Shown here: positions 34,015-41,217 of the stretch, one piece after another
Layout: each line of letters starts with the position of its first letter
How positions within the stretch are numbered: the stretch's first letter is position 1
NCBI RefSeq assembly: GCF_001854325.1
Contig: NZ_CP017755.1
Coordinates: 1,860,001-1,924,000 of the forward strand
Origin: Cupriavidus malaysiensis
GTDB lineage: Bacteria; Pseudomonadota; Gammaproteobacteria; Burkholderiales; Burkholderiaceae
DNA: 64,000 nucleotides
Reading direction: 5' to 3'
Notes under the pieces: model-generated
What the model was told of the DNA's origin: nothing
The model's database searches: none
Seen by the model: only the letters and a program-made list of their open reading frames with translations
Translations under genes and position numbers: made by a program

Positions 34015-34641
34015 TCAACGCGAGAGCGAAGGCCCCGCCGCCGGCGCACGTGCCCCGCCGGACTCCTCCGCACGGTCCAGCGCGACCTCGACCAGGTGCA
34101 GCATGCTGTCCTCGGGATTGCGGCGCAGATGGAAACCGCAGTCGCGCAGCAGGGCCAGCATGCGGCGGTTCTCGCTGAGGACGTCGCCGCGCATGCGATG
34201 CAGGCCGGCGCTGCGCGCCAGTTCTCGCAGCTTGCCGATCAGGCGGCGGCCCAGGCCCTTGCCCTGCCAGTCGTCATCGACGGCAACGGCAAACTCCGCC
34301 GTGTCCTGGTTGACCACGTACTGGCCGTTGGCGACGATGCGCTCGCCCTGGTCCGTGTCCACCAGCACCAGCATCGCCACGCCGCCATCGGTGGCCGAGG
34401 CCAGGAAGCTCTCGAGGACCGGCTCGGCCACGCGTCCGCCGGTCAGATAGCGGAAGTAGCGGCTTTCCCGTGACAGGCCATCGACGAAGGCACGCAACGC
34501 GGGCCCGTCCGCCGTGGTGGCCGGGCGCACCGCCAACCGCACACCGTCCCGCAGGACCCACTCCTGAACTGCCAGGGGCGGCACCCCGCCATCCGCCATC
34601 GTGGCAGCATCCGCGCGAGCGAGGGAAGCGGTGAAAGACAT
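34015..34641 (-). CDS. GNAT-family acetyltransferase
   Basis: A 208-aa protein. Residues about 35-190 form a GNAT fold with the acetyl-CoA loop DDDWQGKGLGRRLIGKL (Q/RxxGxG/A) and the typical LSENRRMLALLRDCGFHLRR. An N-terminal part RLAVRPATTADGPALRAFVDGLSRESRYFRYL resembles the acetyltransferase domain of Pat-like protein acylases. The acceptor could be a protein lysine or a small molecule. The gene is divergent from the HxlR regulator across a compact 89-nt promoter region. Confidence 0.9.
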   Translation of the reverse strand: MSFTASLARADAATMADGGVPPLAVQEWVLRDGVRLAVRPATTADGPALRAFVDGLSRESRYFRYLTGGRVAEPVLESFLASATDGGVAMLVLVDTDQGERIVANGQYVVNQDTAEFAVAVDDDWQGKGLGRRLIGKLRELARSAGLHRMRGDVLSENRRMLALLRDCGFHLRRNPEDSMLHLVEVALDRAEESGGARAPAAGPSLSR

Positions 34642-34693
34642 GGCGACTCCTGACTACACAAAACGTATTCAGAGTATAGGGGAGAACCTGAGT

Positions 34694-34721
34694 TTTGCAA
34701 ATGAAGTCAGCATGCTATGCT
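34694..34721 (+). promoter_or_regulatory. HxlR gene promoter overlapped by a 17-bp dyad
   Basis: TTTGCA (34694-34699) and TATGCT (34716-34721) are separated by 16 nt. A perfect dyad TCAGCAT-N3-ATGCTGA (34707-34723) covers the spacer and -10. The predicted transcription start is only a few nucleotides before the ATG at 34731, so the mRNA may be leaderless. Confidence 0.6.
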
Positions 34722-34730
34722 GATCTCATC

Positions 34731-35240
34731 ATGAAACCGCGCGACCCTGTCCTCGACCAATGCTCCATCGCGGCCACGCTCGCGCTGATCGGCGAGAAGT
34801 GGACGATGCTGATCCTGCGCGATGTCTTCCACGGCATCCGGCGTTTCGACGACTTCCTCGAACGCCTGCAATGCTCGCCGGCAGTGCTGTCAGCACGCCT
34901 GAAGACCCTGACGGACGCCGGCATCCTGCGCCGCGTCGGCTACCGCGAGCCCGGCGCGCGCGAGCGCTTCGAATATCGCCCGACACGCGCCGCCGTCGAG
35001 TTGCTGCCGGTGCTGGTCGGCCTGATGCAATGGGGGGATGCCCACCTCAGTCCGGATGGCCAGGGACCGGTGGTGCTGCGCGCACGCACGAGCGGCCGGC
35101 CCGTCCATGCCGCCCTGGTGGACGATACGGGCGAGCCGGTCTCGCCGTCGGACATCGCGGTCCAGCGCATTCCGCGCACCGCCACCCGCACTACCACCTC
35201 CGGCGCCGCCGACGTCGCCGACATGCCGCCGGCCGCCTGA
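34731..35240 (+). CDS. HxlR-family transcriptional regulator
   Basis: A 169-aa protein with the HxlR winged helix in residues 1-110: LDQCSIAATLALIGEKWTMLILRDVFHG, RFDDFLERLQCSPAVLSARL, and a wing at YREPGARERFEYRPT. A Cys at residue 9 (DQCSIA) is the conserved redox-sensitive or metal-sensitive Cys of several HxlR/YodB/HypR proteins. The C-terminal 60 residues are low in complexity and may be disordered. A dyad in its own promoter suggests autoregulation, and the divergent GNAT gene shares that region. Confidence 0.9.
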   Translation: MKPRDPVLDQCSIAATLALIGEKWTMLILRDVFHGIRRFDDFLERLQCSPAVLSARLKTLTDAGILRRVGYREPGARERFEYRPTRAAVELLPVLVGLMQWGDAHLSPDGQGPVVLRARTSGRPVHAALVDDTGEPVSPSDIAVQRIPRTATRTTTSGAADVADMPPAA

Positions 35241-35275
35241 GCCGGCGCCGGCACGGCACCCGCTTGATGCATTGC

Positions 35276-35296
35276 GCCGCACCATTCGCGTGCGGC
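35276..35296 (+). promoter_or_regulatory. candidate NtrC binding site
   Basis: Perfect dyad GCCGCAC-N7-GTGCGGC, which contains the GCAC-N7-GTGC core of NtrC sites, about 160 nt before the predicted sigma-54 transcription start. A weaker site GCACC-N6-GGTGG lies at 35375-35390. Confidence 0.6.
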
Positions 35297-35419
35297 CCCT
35301 CCCGCCCCCTCCCGCCAATTCCCCGGCATGGCGCATGATGCGCCGCGGCAAGCGGATGGCGGCGCCAGTGGCGCGCACCTCCTTCGGTGGAAAACAACCG
35401 ATAAGGCACTTGCAGTCCC

Positions 35420-35434
35420 TGGCACAGCGCTTGC
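35420..35434 (+). promoter_or_regulatory. sigma-54 promoter, -24/-12
   Basis: TGGCAC (35420-35425), five bases, then TTGC (35431-35434), matching the consensus TGGCAC-N5-TTGC with correct GG-N10-GC spacing. Transcription should begin near 35445, at the foot of the first leader hairpin. Confidence 0.85.
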
Positions 35435-35445
35435 GTAATGGAACG

Positions 35446-35523
35446 CAGGCGGACCAACGGCGGTTCGCCTGACAAACAGCGCGCCGGCCATCCCATGTGG
35501 CCGGCGTCAGGACAACGGCGTCC
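35446..35523 (+). promoter_or_regulatory. ANTAR-type antitermination leader, two AACGGC hexaloop hairpins
   Basis: Hairpin P1 pairs 35446-35455 with 35462-35471 (10 bp, one G-U) around a six-base loop AACGGC. Hairpin P2 pairs GGAC (35510-35513) with GTCC (35520-35523) around the same loop AACGGC at 35514-35519. ANTAR targets are defined by paired hairpins with hexanucleotide loops having A at position 1 and G at position 4, and both loops fit. Another 9-bp hairpin (35482-35490 with 35498-35506) lies between them. P2 shares bases 35517-35523 with the terminator, so the two cannot form together. Confidence 0.82.
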
Positions 35524-35566
35524 CCTGGACCGGTCTGCGACCGGTTCGCGGGACGCCTTTTGTTTT
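35517..35566 (+). terminator. intrinsic terminator in the nitrate operon leader
   Basis: GGCGTCCC (35517-35524) pairs with GGGACGCC (35550-35557), with an inner ACCGGT/ACCGGT stem at 35529-35545, followed by TTTTGTTTT at 35558-35566. It precedes the first gene, so it must be a regulated attenuator. Confidence 0.88.
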
Positions 35567-35579
35567 CCGGAGCCCGCCC

Positions 35580-36890
35580 ATGAACGGCAAAGCCACCCGC
35601 ATCGAACTGCTGAGCCTGCGCACCCCGCAGATGCGCGCCTTCCATCTGTCCTGGATGGCCTTCTTCGTCTGCTTCTTCGCCTGGTTCGCCTGCGCGCCGC
35701 TGATGCCGGTGCTCAAGGGTGAGTTCCACCTGACCCCGGCGCAGATCGCCAATATCAATATCGCCGCGGTGGCCGTCACCATCCTCGTGCGGCTGGTGAT
35801 CGGCCCGATGTGCGACCGCTTCGGCCCGCGCAAGACCTATACCGCGCTGCTGGCACTCGGCGCCATCCCGGTGCTGGGCGTGGCGCTGGCCCGCAACTAC
35901 GAGACCTTCCTGGTGTTCCGCCTGCTGATCGGCGCGGTCGGGGCCAGCTTCGTCATCACGCAGTACCACACCTCGGTGATGTTCGCGCCCAACGTGGTCG
36001 GCACCGCCAACGCCGCCAGCGCCGGCTGGGGCAATGCCGGCGGCGGCGTGGCGCAGGGCGCGATGCCGCTGCTGCTGGCCGCCGTGCTGATGCTGGGCGT
36101 GGACCATGCGCTCGGCTGGCGCCTCGCGCTGCTGGTGCCGGGCGTGCTGATGCTGGCCATGGCCGCGCTTTACTGGCGCTACGCCCAGGATTGCCCGCAA
36201 GGCAACTACGCCGAACTGCGCGCCCGCGGCATCGCCATCGACGGCGGCAAGAAGGGCGGCTGGGACAGCTTCCGCGCCGCCAGCGCCAACTACCGCGTGT
36301 GGCTGCTGTTCATCACCTATGGCGCCTGCTTCGGCGTGGAGCTGTTCATCCACAACGTGGCCGCGAGCTACTACGTCGACCGCTTCGGCCTGTCGCTCGG
36401 CAGCGCCGGCATGGCCGCCGCCAGCTTCGGCCTGCTTGCCCTGTTCGCCCGTGCCCTGGGCGGGTGGCTGTCGGACAAGGTGGCGCGGCGCCGCGGCCTG
36501 GACGCACGCACCACGCTGCTGTTCGTGCTGATCCTCGGCGAGGGCCTGGGGCTGCTGTGGTTCGCCCACGCCGACCACTTCGCGCTGGCACTGGCCGCCA
36601 TGCTCGCCTTCGGCCTGTTCACCCACATGGCCTGCGGTGCCACCTATGCGCTGGTGCCCTTCATCGACCGCAAGGCGCTCGGCGGCGTGGCCGGCATCAT
36701 CGGCGCGGGCGGCAACGTCGGCGCGGTCGCGGCCGGCTTCCTGCTCAAGGGCCTGGGCAACCTGCAGCTGACGCTGTCGGTGCTCGGCCTGGTCGCGGTC
36801 GGCGCCGCCCTGTGCGCCATCGCTATCCGCTTCAGCGCCGACCACAAGGCCAGCGAACAAGCCCTCTATGACAACGCCCTGGCCAACTGA
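35580..36890 (+). CDS. narK: NarK/NasA-family nitrate/nitrite transporter
   Basis: A 436-aa major facilitator protein with twelve helices. The nitrate-porter signatures are present: an early FHLSWMAFFVCFFAWFACAPL, the substrate Arg region VRLVIGPMCDRFGPRK and the glycine-rich AGWGNAGGGVAQG in helix 5, with a second nitrate-signature-like GIIGAGGNVGAVAAGFLL later. It should import nitrate for the reductases encoded downstream. The ATG is preceded by GGAG 7 nt away. As the first gene of the operon, its transcription passes through the regulated terminator directly upstream. Confidence 0.92.
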   Translation: MNGKATRIELLSLRTPQMRAFHLSWMAFFVCFFAWFACAPLMPVLKGEFHLTPAQIANINIAAVAVTILVRLVIGPMCDRFGPRKTYTALLALGAIPVLGVALARNYETFLVFRLLIGAVGASFVITQYHTSVMFAPNVVGTANAASAGWGNAGGGVAQGAMPLLLAAVLMLGVDHALGWRLALLVPGVLMLAMAALYWRYAQDCPQGNYAELRARGIAIDGGKKGGWDSFRAASANYRVWLLFITYGACFGVELFIHNVAASYYVDRFGLSLGSAGMAAASFGLLALFARALGGWLSDKVARRRGLDARTTLLFVLILGEGLGLLWFAHADHFALALAAMLAFGLFTHMACGATYALVPFIDRKALGGVAGIIGAGGNVGAVAAGFLLKGLGNLQLTLSVLGLVAVGAALCAIAIRFSADHKASEQALYDNALAN

Positions 36891-36953
36891 GCCAGCCGAT
36901 CCCCAGTCCCAGGCCCAATCCCGCCACCGGATCGCCCCAGCAAGGAAAGCATC

Positions 36954-39515
36954 ATGAATATCATCGTCATCGGACACGGCATGGTCGGCCACAAGTTCCT
37001 GGAATGCCTGGCCGAGTCCGGCGCCCAGGACCTCACGGTGACGGTACTGTGCGAGGAAGCGCGCCCCGCCTACGACCGCGTGCACCTGTCCGAGTTCTTC
37101 TCGGGCAAGTCCGCCGACGACCTCTCGCTGGTGGCGCCCGGCTTCTTCGCCGAGCACGGCAATATGCTGCTGCGCCTGAATGACCGTGCCGCCGCCATCG
37201 ATACCGCCGCGCGCACGGTCACCACGGCCGGCGGCGAGACGCTGCACTATGACAAGCTGGTGCTGGCCACCGGCTCCTACCCCTTCGTGCCGCCGGTGCC
37301 CGGCAAGGACCGCCGCGACTGCTTCGTCTACCGCACCATCGAAGACCTGGAAGCGATGCAGGCCCGCGGCGCCCACGCCCGCTCCGGCGTGGTGATCGGC
37401 GGCGGCCTGCTCGGCCTCGAATGCGCCAAGGCGCTGCGCGACATGGGCCTGCAGACCCATGTGGTGGAGTTCGCCCCGCGCCTGATGGCGGTGCAGGTCG
37501 ACGACGGCGGCGGCCGCATGCTGCGCCAGAAGATCGAGGCGCTCGGCGTGACGGTCCACACCGGCAAGAACACGCTGGAGATCGTCGACGGCGAGCACGG
37601 CACCCATCGCATGCGCTTCGCCGACGGCAGCCACCTCGACACCGACATGATCGTGTTCTCGGCCGGCATCCGCCCGCGCGACGAACTGGCGCGCGCCGCC
37701 GGGCTGCGTGTCGGCGAGCGTGGCGGCATCGCCATCGACGACCAGTGCCTGACCTCGGACCCGCATATCTACGCCATCGGCGAATGCGCACTGTGGCAGG
37801 GCAAGGTATTCGGCCTGGTCGCGCCCGGCTACGACATGGCGCGCGTGGTGGCGCGCCAGCTGCGCGGCGAGGCGGCGTCGTTCGCCGGGGCGGACCTGAG
37901 CACCAAGCTCAAGCTGATGGGCGTGGACGTGGCCAGCATCGGCGACCCGCACGGCCAGGTGCCGGGCAGCCGCGCCTACCACTTCGCCGACGAGCGCAAG
38001 CAGGTCTACAAGAAGCTGGTCGTGTCCGAGTGCGGCAAGCACCTGCTGGGCGGCGTGCTGGTCGGCGACGCGGCCGAGTACGGCACCCTGCTGCAGATGA
38101 TGCTCAACCGCATCGAGCTGCCGGAATCGCCTGAATTCCTCATCCTGCCCGCCGCCGACGGCAAGGCGCGCCCCGCGCTCGGCGCCGACGCGCTGCCCGA
38201 CGGCGCCCAGATCTGCTCCTGCAACAACGTCAGCAAGGGCGAGATCTGCGCCGCCGTCAGCGACGGCGCCACCAGCATCGGCGCGCTCAAGTCATGCACC
38301 AAGGCCGGCACCGCCTGCGGTGGCTGCGTGCCGCTGGTCACGCAGATCATGAAGGCGCAGATGCAGAAGCAGGGCCTGGCGGTCAGCAACCACCTGTGCG
38401 AGCACTTCCCCTACTCGCGCCAGGAGCTCTACCACCTGGTGCGGGTCGGCAAGTTCAAGTCCTTCGACGACCTGCTGGCTGCCCACGGCAAGGGCCTGGG
38501 CTGCGACATCTGCAAGCCGGCGGTGGGCAGCATCCTGGCCTCGTGCTGGAACGACTTCGTGCTGAAGGAAGAGCACGCCGGCCTGCAGGATTCGAACGAC
38601 TATTTCCTCGCCAACATCCAGAAGGACGGCACCTATTCCGTGGTGCCGCGCATGCCCGGCGGCGAGGTCACGCCGGACGGCCTGATCGCGGTCGGCCGCA
38701 TCGCCAAGAAGTATGGCCTGTACACCAAGATCACCGGCGGCGCGCGTGTCGACATGTTCGGCGCGCGCCTGGAAGAACTGCCGCGGATCTGGGAAGAACT
38801 GATCGCCGCGGGCTTCGAGTCGGGCCACGCCTACGGCAAGTCGCTGCGCACGGTGAAGTCTTGCGTGGGCTCGACCTGGTGCCGCTATGGCGTCGACGAC
38901 TCGGTCGGCCTGGCGGTCGCGCTGGAGAACCGCTACAAGGGCCTGCGCGCCCCGCACAAGATCAAGTTCGGCGTGTCCGGCTGCACGCGCGAGTGCGCCG
39001 AGGCGCAAGGCAAGGACGTCGGCGTGATCGCCACCGAGCGCGGCTGGAACCTGTACGTATGCGGCAACGGCGGCATGAAGCCGCGCCATGCCGAACTGCT
39101 GGCGGGCGACCTCGACCGCGACACCCTGATGCGCTACATCGACCGCTTCCTGATGTTCTACATCCGCACCGCCGACCGCCTCCAGCGCACCAGCGTCTGG
39201 CGCGACAACCTGGAAGGCGGGCTCGACTACCTGAAGGCCGTGGTGGTCGACGACAAGCTCGGCCTCGGCGCCGAACTGGAAGCCGAGATGCAGCACGTGG
39301 TCGATACCTACGAGGATGAATGGAAGCGCGCCGTGACCGATCCGGAAACGCGCCGCCGCTTCCGCCACTTCGTCAACAGCGATCACCGCGACGACAACCT
39401 GGTCTTCATGGAAGAGCGCGGCCAGATCCGCCCCGCCACGCCGGAGGAACGGAAATTGCAGCGTTCCCGCGTGAGCCACATTCCCGTGGTCGCCGTGCCC
39501 GCCAATGCAGCATGA
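36954..39515 (+). CDS. nirB: NAD(P)H-dependent assimilatory nitrite reductase, large subunit
   Basis: An 853-aa cytoplasmic enzyme reducing nitrite to ammonium with six electrons. Order of domains: FAD/NAD(P)-binding oxidoreductase (GHGMVGHKFLECL at the start, GGGLLGLECAKAL near residue 147), a BFD-like 2Fe-2S domain (CSCNNVSKGEIC... CTKAGTACGGC, about 420-465), then ferredoxin-like and sirohaem domains. The 4Fe-4S/sirohaem ligands are in SCVGSTWC (near 636) and SGCTREC (near 677). All key cysteines are present. It is followed at 16 nt by nirD. Confidence 0.96.
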   Translation: MNIIVIGHGMVGHKFLECLAESGAQDLTVTVLCEEARPAYDRVHLSEFFSGKSADDLSLVAPGFFAEHGNMLLRLNDRAAAIDTAARTVTTAGGETLHYDKLVLATGSYPFVPPVPGKDRRDCFVYRTIEDLEAMQARGAHARSGVVIGGGLLGLECAKALRDMGLQTHVVEFAPRLMAVQVDDGGGRMLRQKIEALGVTVHTGKNTLEIVDGEHGTHRMRFADGSHLDTDMIVFSAGIRPRDELARAAGLRVGERGGIAIDDQCLTSDPHIYAIGECALWQGKVFGLVAPGYDMARVVARQLRGEAASFAGADLSTKLKLMGVDVASIGDPHGQVPGSRAYHFADERKQVYKKLVVSECGKHLLGGVLVGDAAEYGTLLQMMLNRIELPESPEFLILPAADGKARPALGADALPDGAQICSCNNVSKGEICAAVSDGATSIGALKSCTKAGTACGGCVPLVTQIMKAQMQKQGLAVSNHLCEHFPYSRQELYHLVRVGKFKSFDDLLAAHGKGLGCDICKPAVGSILASCWNDFVLKEEHAGLQDSNDYFLANIQKDGTYSVVPRMPGGEVTPDGLIAVGRIAKKYGLYTKITGGARVDMFGARLEELPRIWEELIAAGFESGHAYGKSLRTVKSCVGSTWCRYGVDDSVGLAVALENRYKGLRAPHKIKFGVSGCTRECAEAQGKDVGVIATERGWNLYVCGNGGMKPRHAELLAGDLDRDTLMRYIDRFLMFYIRTADRLQRTSVWRDNLEGGLDYLKAVVVDDKLGLGAELEAEMQHVVDTYEDEWKRAVTDPETRRRFRHFVNSDHRDDNLVFMEERGQIRPATPEERKLQRSRVSHIPVVAVPANAA

Positions 39516-39531
39516 AATCAAGGAGAACGTG

Positions 39532-39918
39532 ATGAGCCATACCCATCAAGCGGAAACCTGGACCGCCGTCTGCACCCTGCGCGAGATCGTGCCCAATACT
39601 GGTGTCTGCGCCCTGGTCGATGGCCAGCAGATCGCCGTGTTCCGCATCGGGCGCGGCGAGGAAGTCTACGCCCTCGACAACTACGACCCCAACGCCCAGG
39701 CCGCGGTGCTGTCGCGCGGACTGGTGGGCAATCTCGGCGAGCACCTGGTGGTGGCGTCGCCGATCTACAAGCACCATTTCGACCTGCGCACCGGGGAATG
39801 CCTGGAGGCGCCGCAGCACTCGGTCGATGCCTACCCGGCGCGTGTCTACGGCGGCAAGGTCTGGGTCGCCGCCGCGGCGGTGGCGCGCGAAGCCGAAGCC
39901 GAAGAGCTGGCGGCATGA
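39532..39918 (+). CDS. nirD: nitrite reductase small subunit
   Basis: A 128-aa Rieske-fold protein without the Rieske Cys/His iron ligands, as is normal for NirD (VCALVDGQQIAVFRIG, then VYALDNYDPNAQAAVLSRG and SPIYKHHFDLRTGECLEAP). It pairs with NirB. AAGGAG precedes the ATG at 39532. Its stop overlaps the next start in an ATGA junction. Confidence 0.95.
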   Translation: MSHTHQAETWTAVCTLREIVPNTGVCALVDGQQIAVFRIGRGEEVYALDNYDPNAQAAVLSRGLVGNLGEHLVVASPIYKHHFDLRTGECLEAPQHSVDAYPARVYGGKVWVAAAAVAREAEAEELAA

Positions 39919-41144
39919 CTTCCCCCGCCAAACCCCGGCTGGTGGTGGTCGGCAACGGCATGGCCGGCATGCGCACGGTCGAGGAACTGCTGCGGCTGGC
40001 GCCGGACCTGTACGACATCACGGTGTTCGGCGCCGAGCCGCACGGCAACTACAACCGCATCCTGCTGTCGCCGCTGCTCGCGGGCGAGAAGACGGTCGAC
40101 GACATCATGCTCAACACGCCCGAGTGGTACGCGCAGCATGGCATCGAGCTGCTGGCGGGCGACCCGGTGGTGGCCATCGACCGCCCGCGCCGCCTGGTGC
40201 GCGCCGAGTCCGGCCGCGCAGTGCGCTATGACAGGCTCTTGCTGGCCACCGGCTCCAAGCCGTTCATCCTGCCGGTGCCCGGACACCAGCTGGAGGGCGT
40301 GATCGCCTTCCGCGACATCCATGACGTCGAGCAGATGCTGGCGGCGGCGCGCCGCCACCGGCACGCGGTGGTGATCGGCGGCGGCCTGCTCGGCCTGGAG
40401 GCGGCCAACGGCCTACTGCGCCAGGGCATGGAGGTGACCGTGGTGCACGCCACCGACAGCCTGATGGAGCGCCAGCTCGACAAACCCGCCTCGGCCCTGC
40501 TCAAGCAGGCGCTGGAGCGGCGCGGCCTGCGCTTCCTGCTCGATGCCCGCACCAGCGGCATCCTGGGTGAGGAGCGCGTGACCGGCGTGTGCTTCCAGGA
40601 CGGCAGCCAGATCCCGGCCGACCTGGTGGTGATGACCGCCGGCGTCCGCCCCAACACCGCCCTGGCGCAGTCCGCCGGACTGCGCTGCGAGCGCGCCATC
40701 CTGGTCGACGACACGCTGCAGACCTATGACCCGCGCATTTATGCCGTCGGCGAATGCGTGCAGCACCGCAACGCCACCTTCGGCCTGGTCGCGCCGATCT
40801 GGGACCAGGCGCGCGTGTGCGCCGCCCACCTGGCCGGCGCCGGGCACCGCCGCTACATCCAGCAGGCCACCGCCACCAAGCTCAAGGTGACCGGGGTCGA
40901 CCTGTACTCGGCCGGCGATTTCCTCGGCGGCGAAGCCAGCGAGGACCTGGTGCTGCGCGACCCCCGGCGCGGCGTGTACAAGCGGCTGGTACTGGAGGAC
41001 GGCTGCCTGGTGGGTGCCGTGCTGTACGGCGACGTGCAGGACGGCCCCTGGTATTTCGACCTGATCCAGCGCCGCGCCAGCGTCGGCGCGATGCGACAGC
41101 GGCTGCTGTTCGGCCGCGCCCAGTGCGAGGCACTGGCCGCGTAG
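39915..41144 (+). CDS. NAD(P)/FAD-dependent oxidoreductase of the nitrate reductase
   Basis: A 409-aa flavoprotein resembling the N-terminal half of NirB and NasB: FAD motif GNGMAGMRTVEELL, NAD motif GGGLLGLEAANGLLRQGMEV, and late YAVGECVQHRN FAD contacts. It lacks a BFD iron-sulfur domain, but the neighbouring nitrate reductase has one at its C-terminus. It is therefore the likely electron-donating subunit, passing electrons from NAD(P)H to the nitrate reductase. It is translationally coupled to nirD. Confidence 0.9.
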   Translation: MTSPAKPRLVVVGNGMAGMRTVEELLRLAPDLYDITVFGAEPHGNYNRILLSPLLAGEKTVDDIMLNTPEWYAQHGIELLAGDPVVAIDRPRRLVRAESGRAVRYDRLLLATGSKPFILPVPGHQLEGVIAFRDIHDVEQMLAAARRHRHAVVIGGGLLGLEAANGLLRQGMEVTVVHATDSLMERQLDKPASALLKQALERRGLRFLLDARTSGILGEERVTGVCFQDGSQIPADLVVMTAGVRPNTALAQSAGLRCERAILVDDTLQTYDPRIYAVGECVQHRNATFGLVAPIWDQARVCAAHLAGAGHRRYIQQATATKLKVTGVDLYSAGDFLGGEASEDLVLRDPRRGVYKRLVLEDGCLVGAVLYGDVQDGPWYFDLIQRRASVGAMRQRLLFGRAQCEALAA

Positions 41145-41173
41145 CCGTGCGGCAGTCGCCGGCACGCCCCCAT

Positions 41174-41216
41174 CAGGTAGACAGACAGGTAGACAGGTAG
41201 ACAGGTAGACAGACAG
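41174..41216 (+). repeat. 8-bp and 4-bp short tandem repeats before the nitrate reductase start
   Basis: Four units CAGGTAGA alternate with two CAGA units and end one base before the GTG start codon at 41218. The array replaces the expected Shine-Dalgarno region. Gain or loss of units would change the spacing upstream of the start, not the frame. Confidence 0.85.
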
Positions 41217-41217
41217 C

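Larger units (their letters stand above)
35241..35579 (+). promoter_or_regulatory. upstream and leader region of the nitrate assimilation operon
   Basis: This stretch has no gene and is packed with control signals, in order: an NtrC-type dyad, a second palindrome GGCGCAT-N1-ATGCGCC at 35330-35344, a second NtrC-like site at 35375-35390, a sigma-54 promoter at 35420-35434, two AACGGC hexaloop hairpins at 35446-35471 and 35510-35523 with another hairpin between, and an intrinsic terminator at 35517-35566. The transporter ATG follows at 35580 with GGAG at 35569-35572. Confidence 0.8.

Noticed and set aside
34890..38042. 1050-codon minus-strand frame opposite the nitrate transporter and nirB
   Set aside because: Antisense shadow that also crosses the promoter and leader region; its composition is typical of noncoding GC-rich frames.
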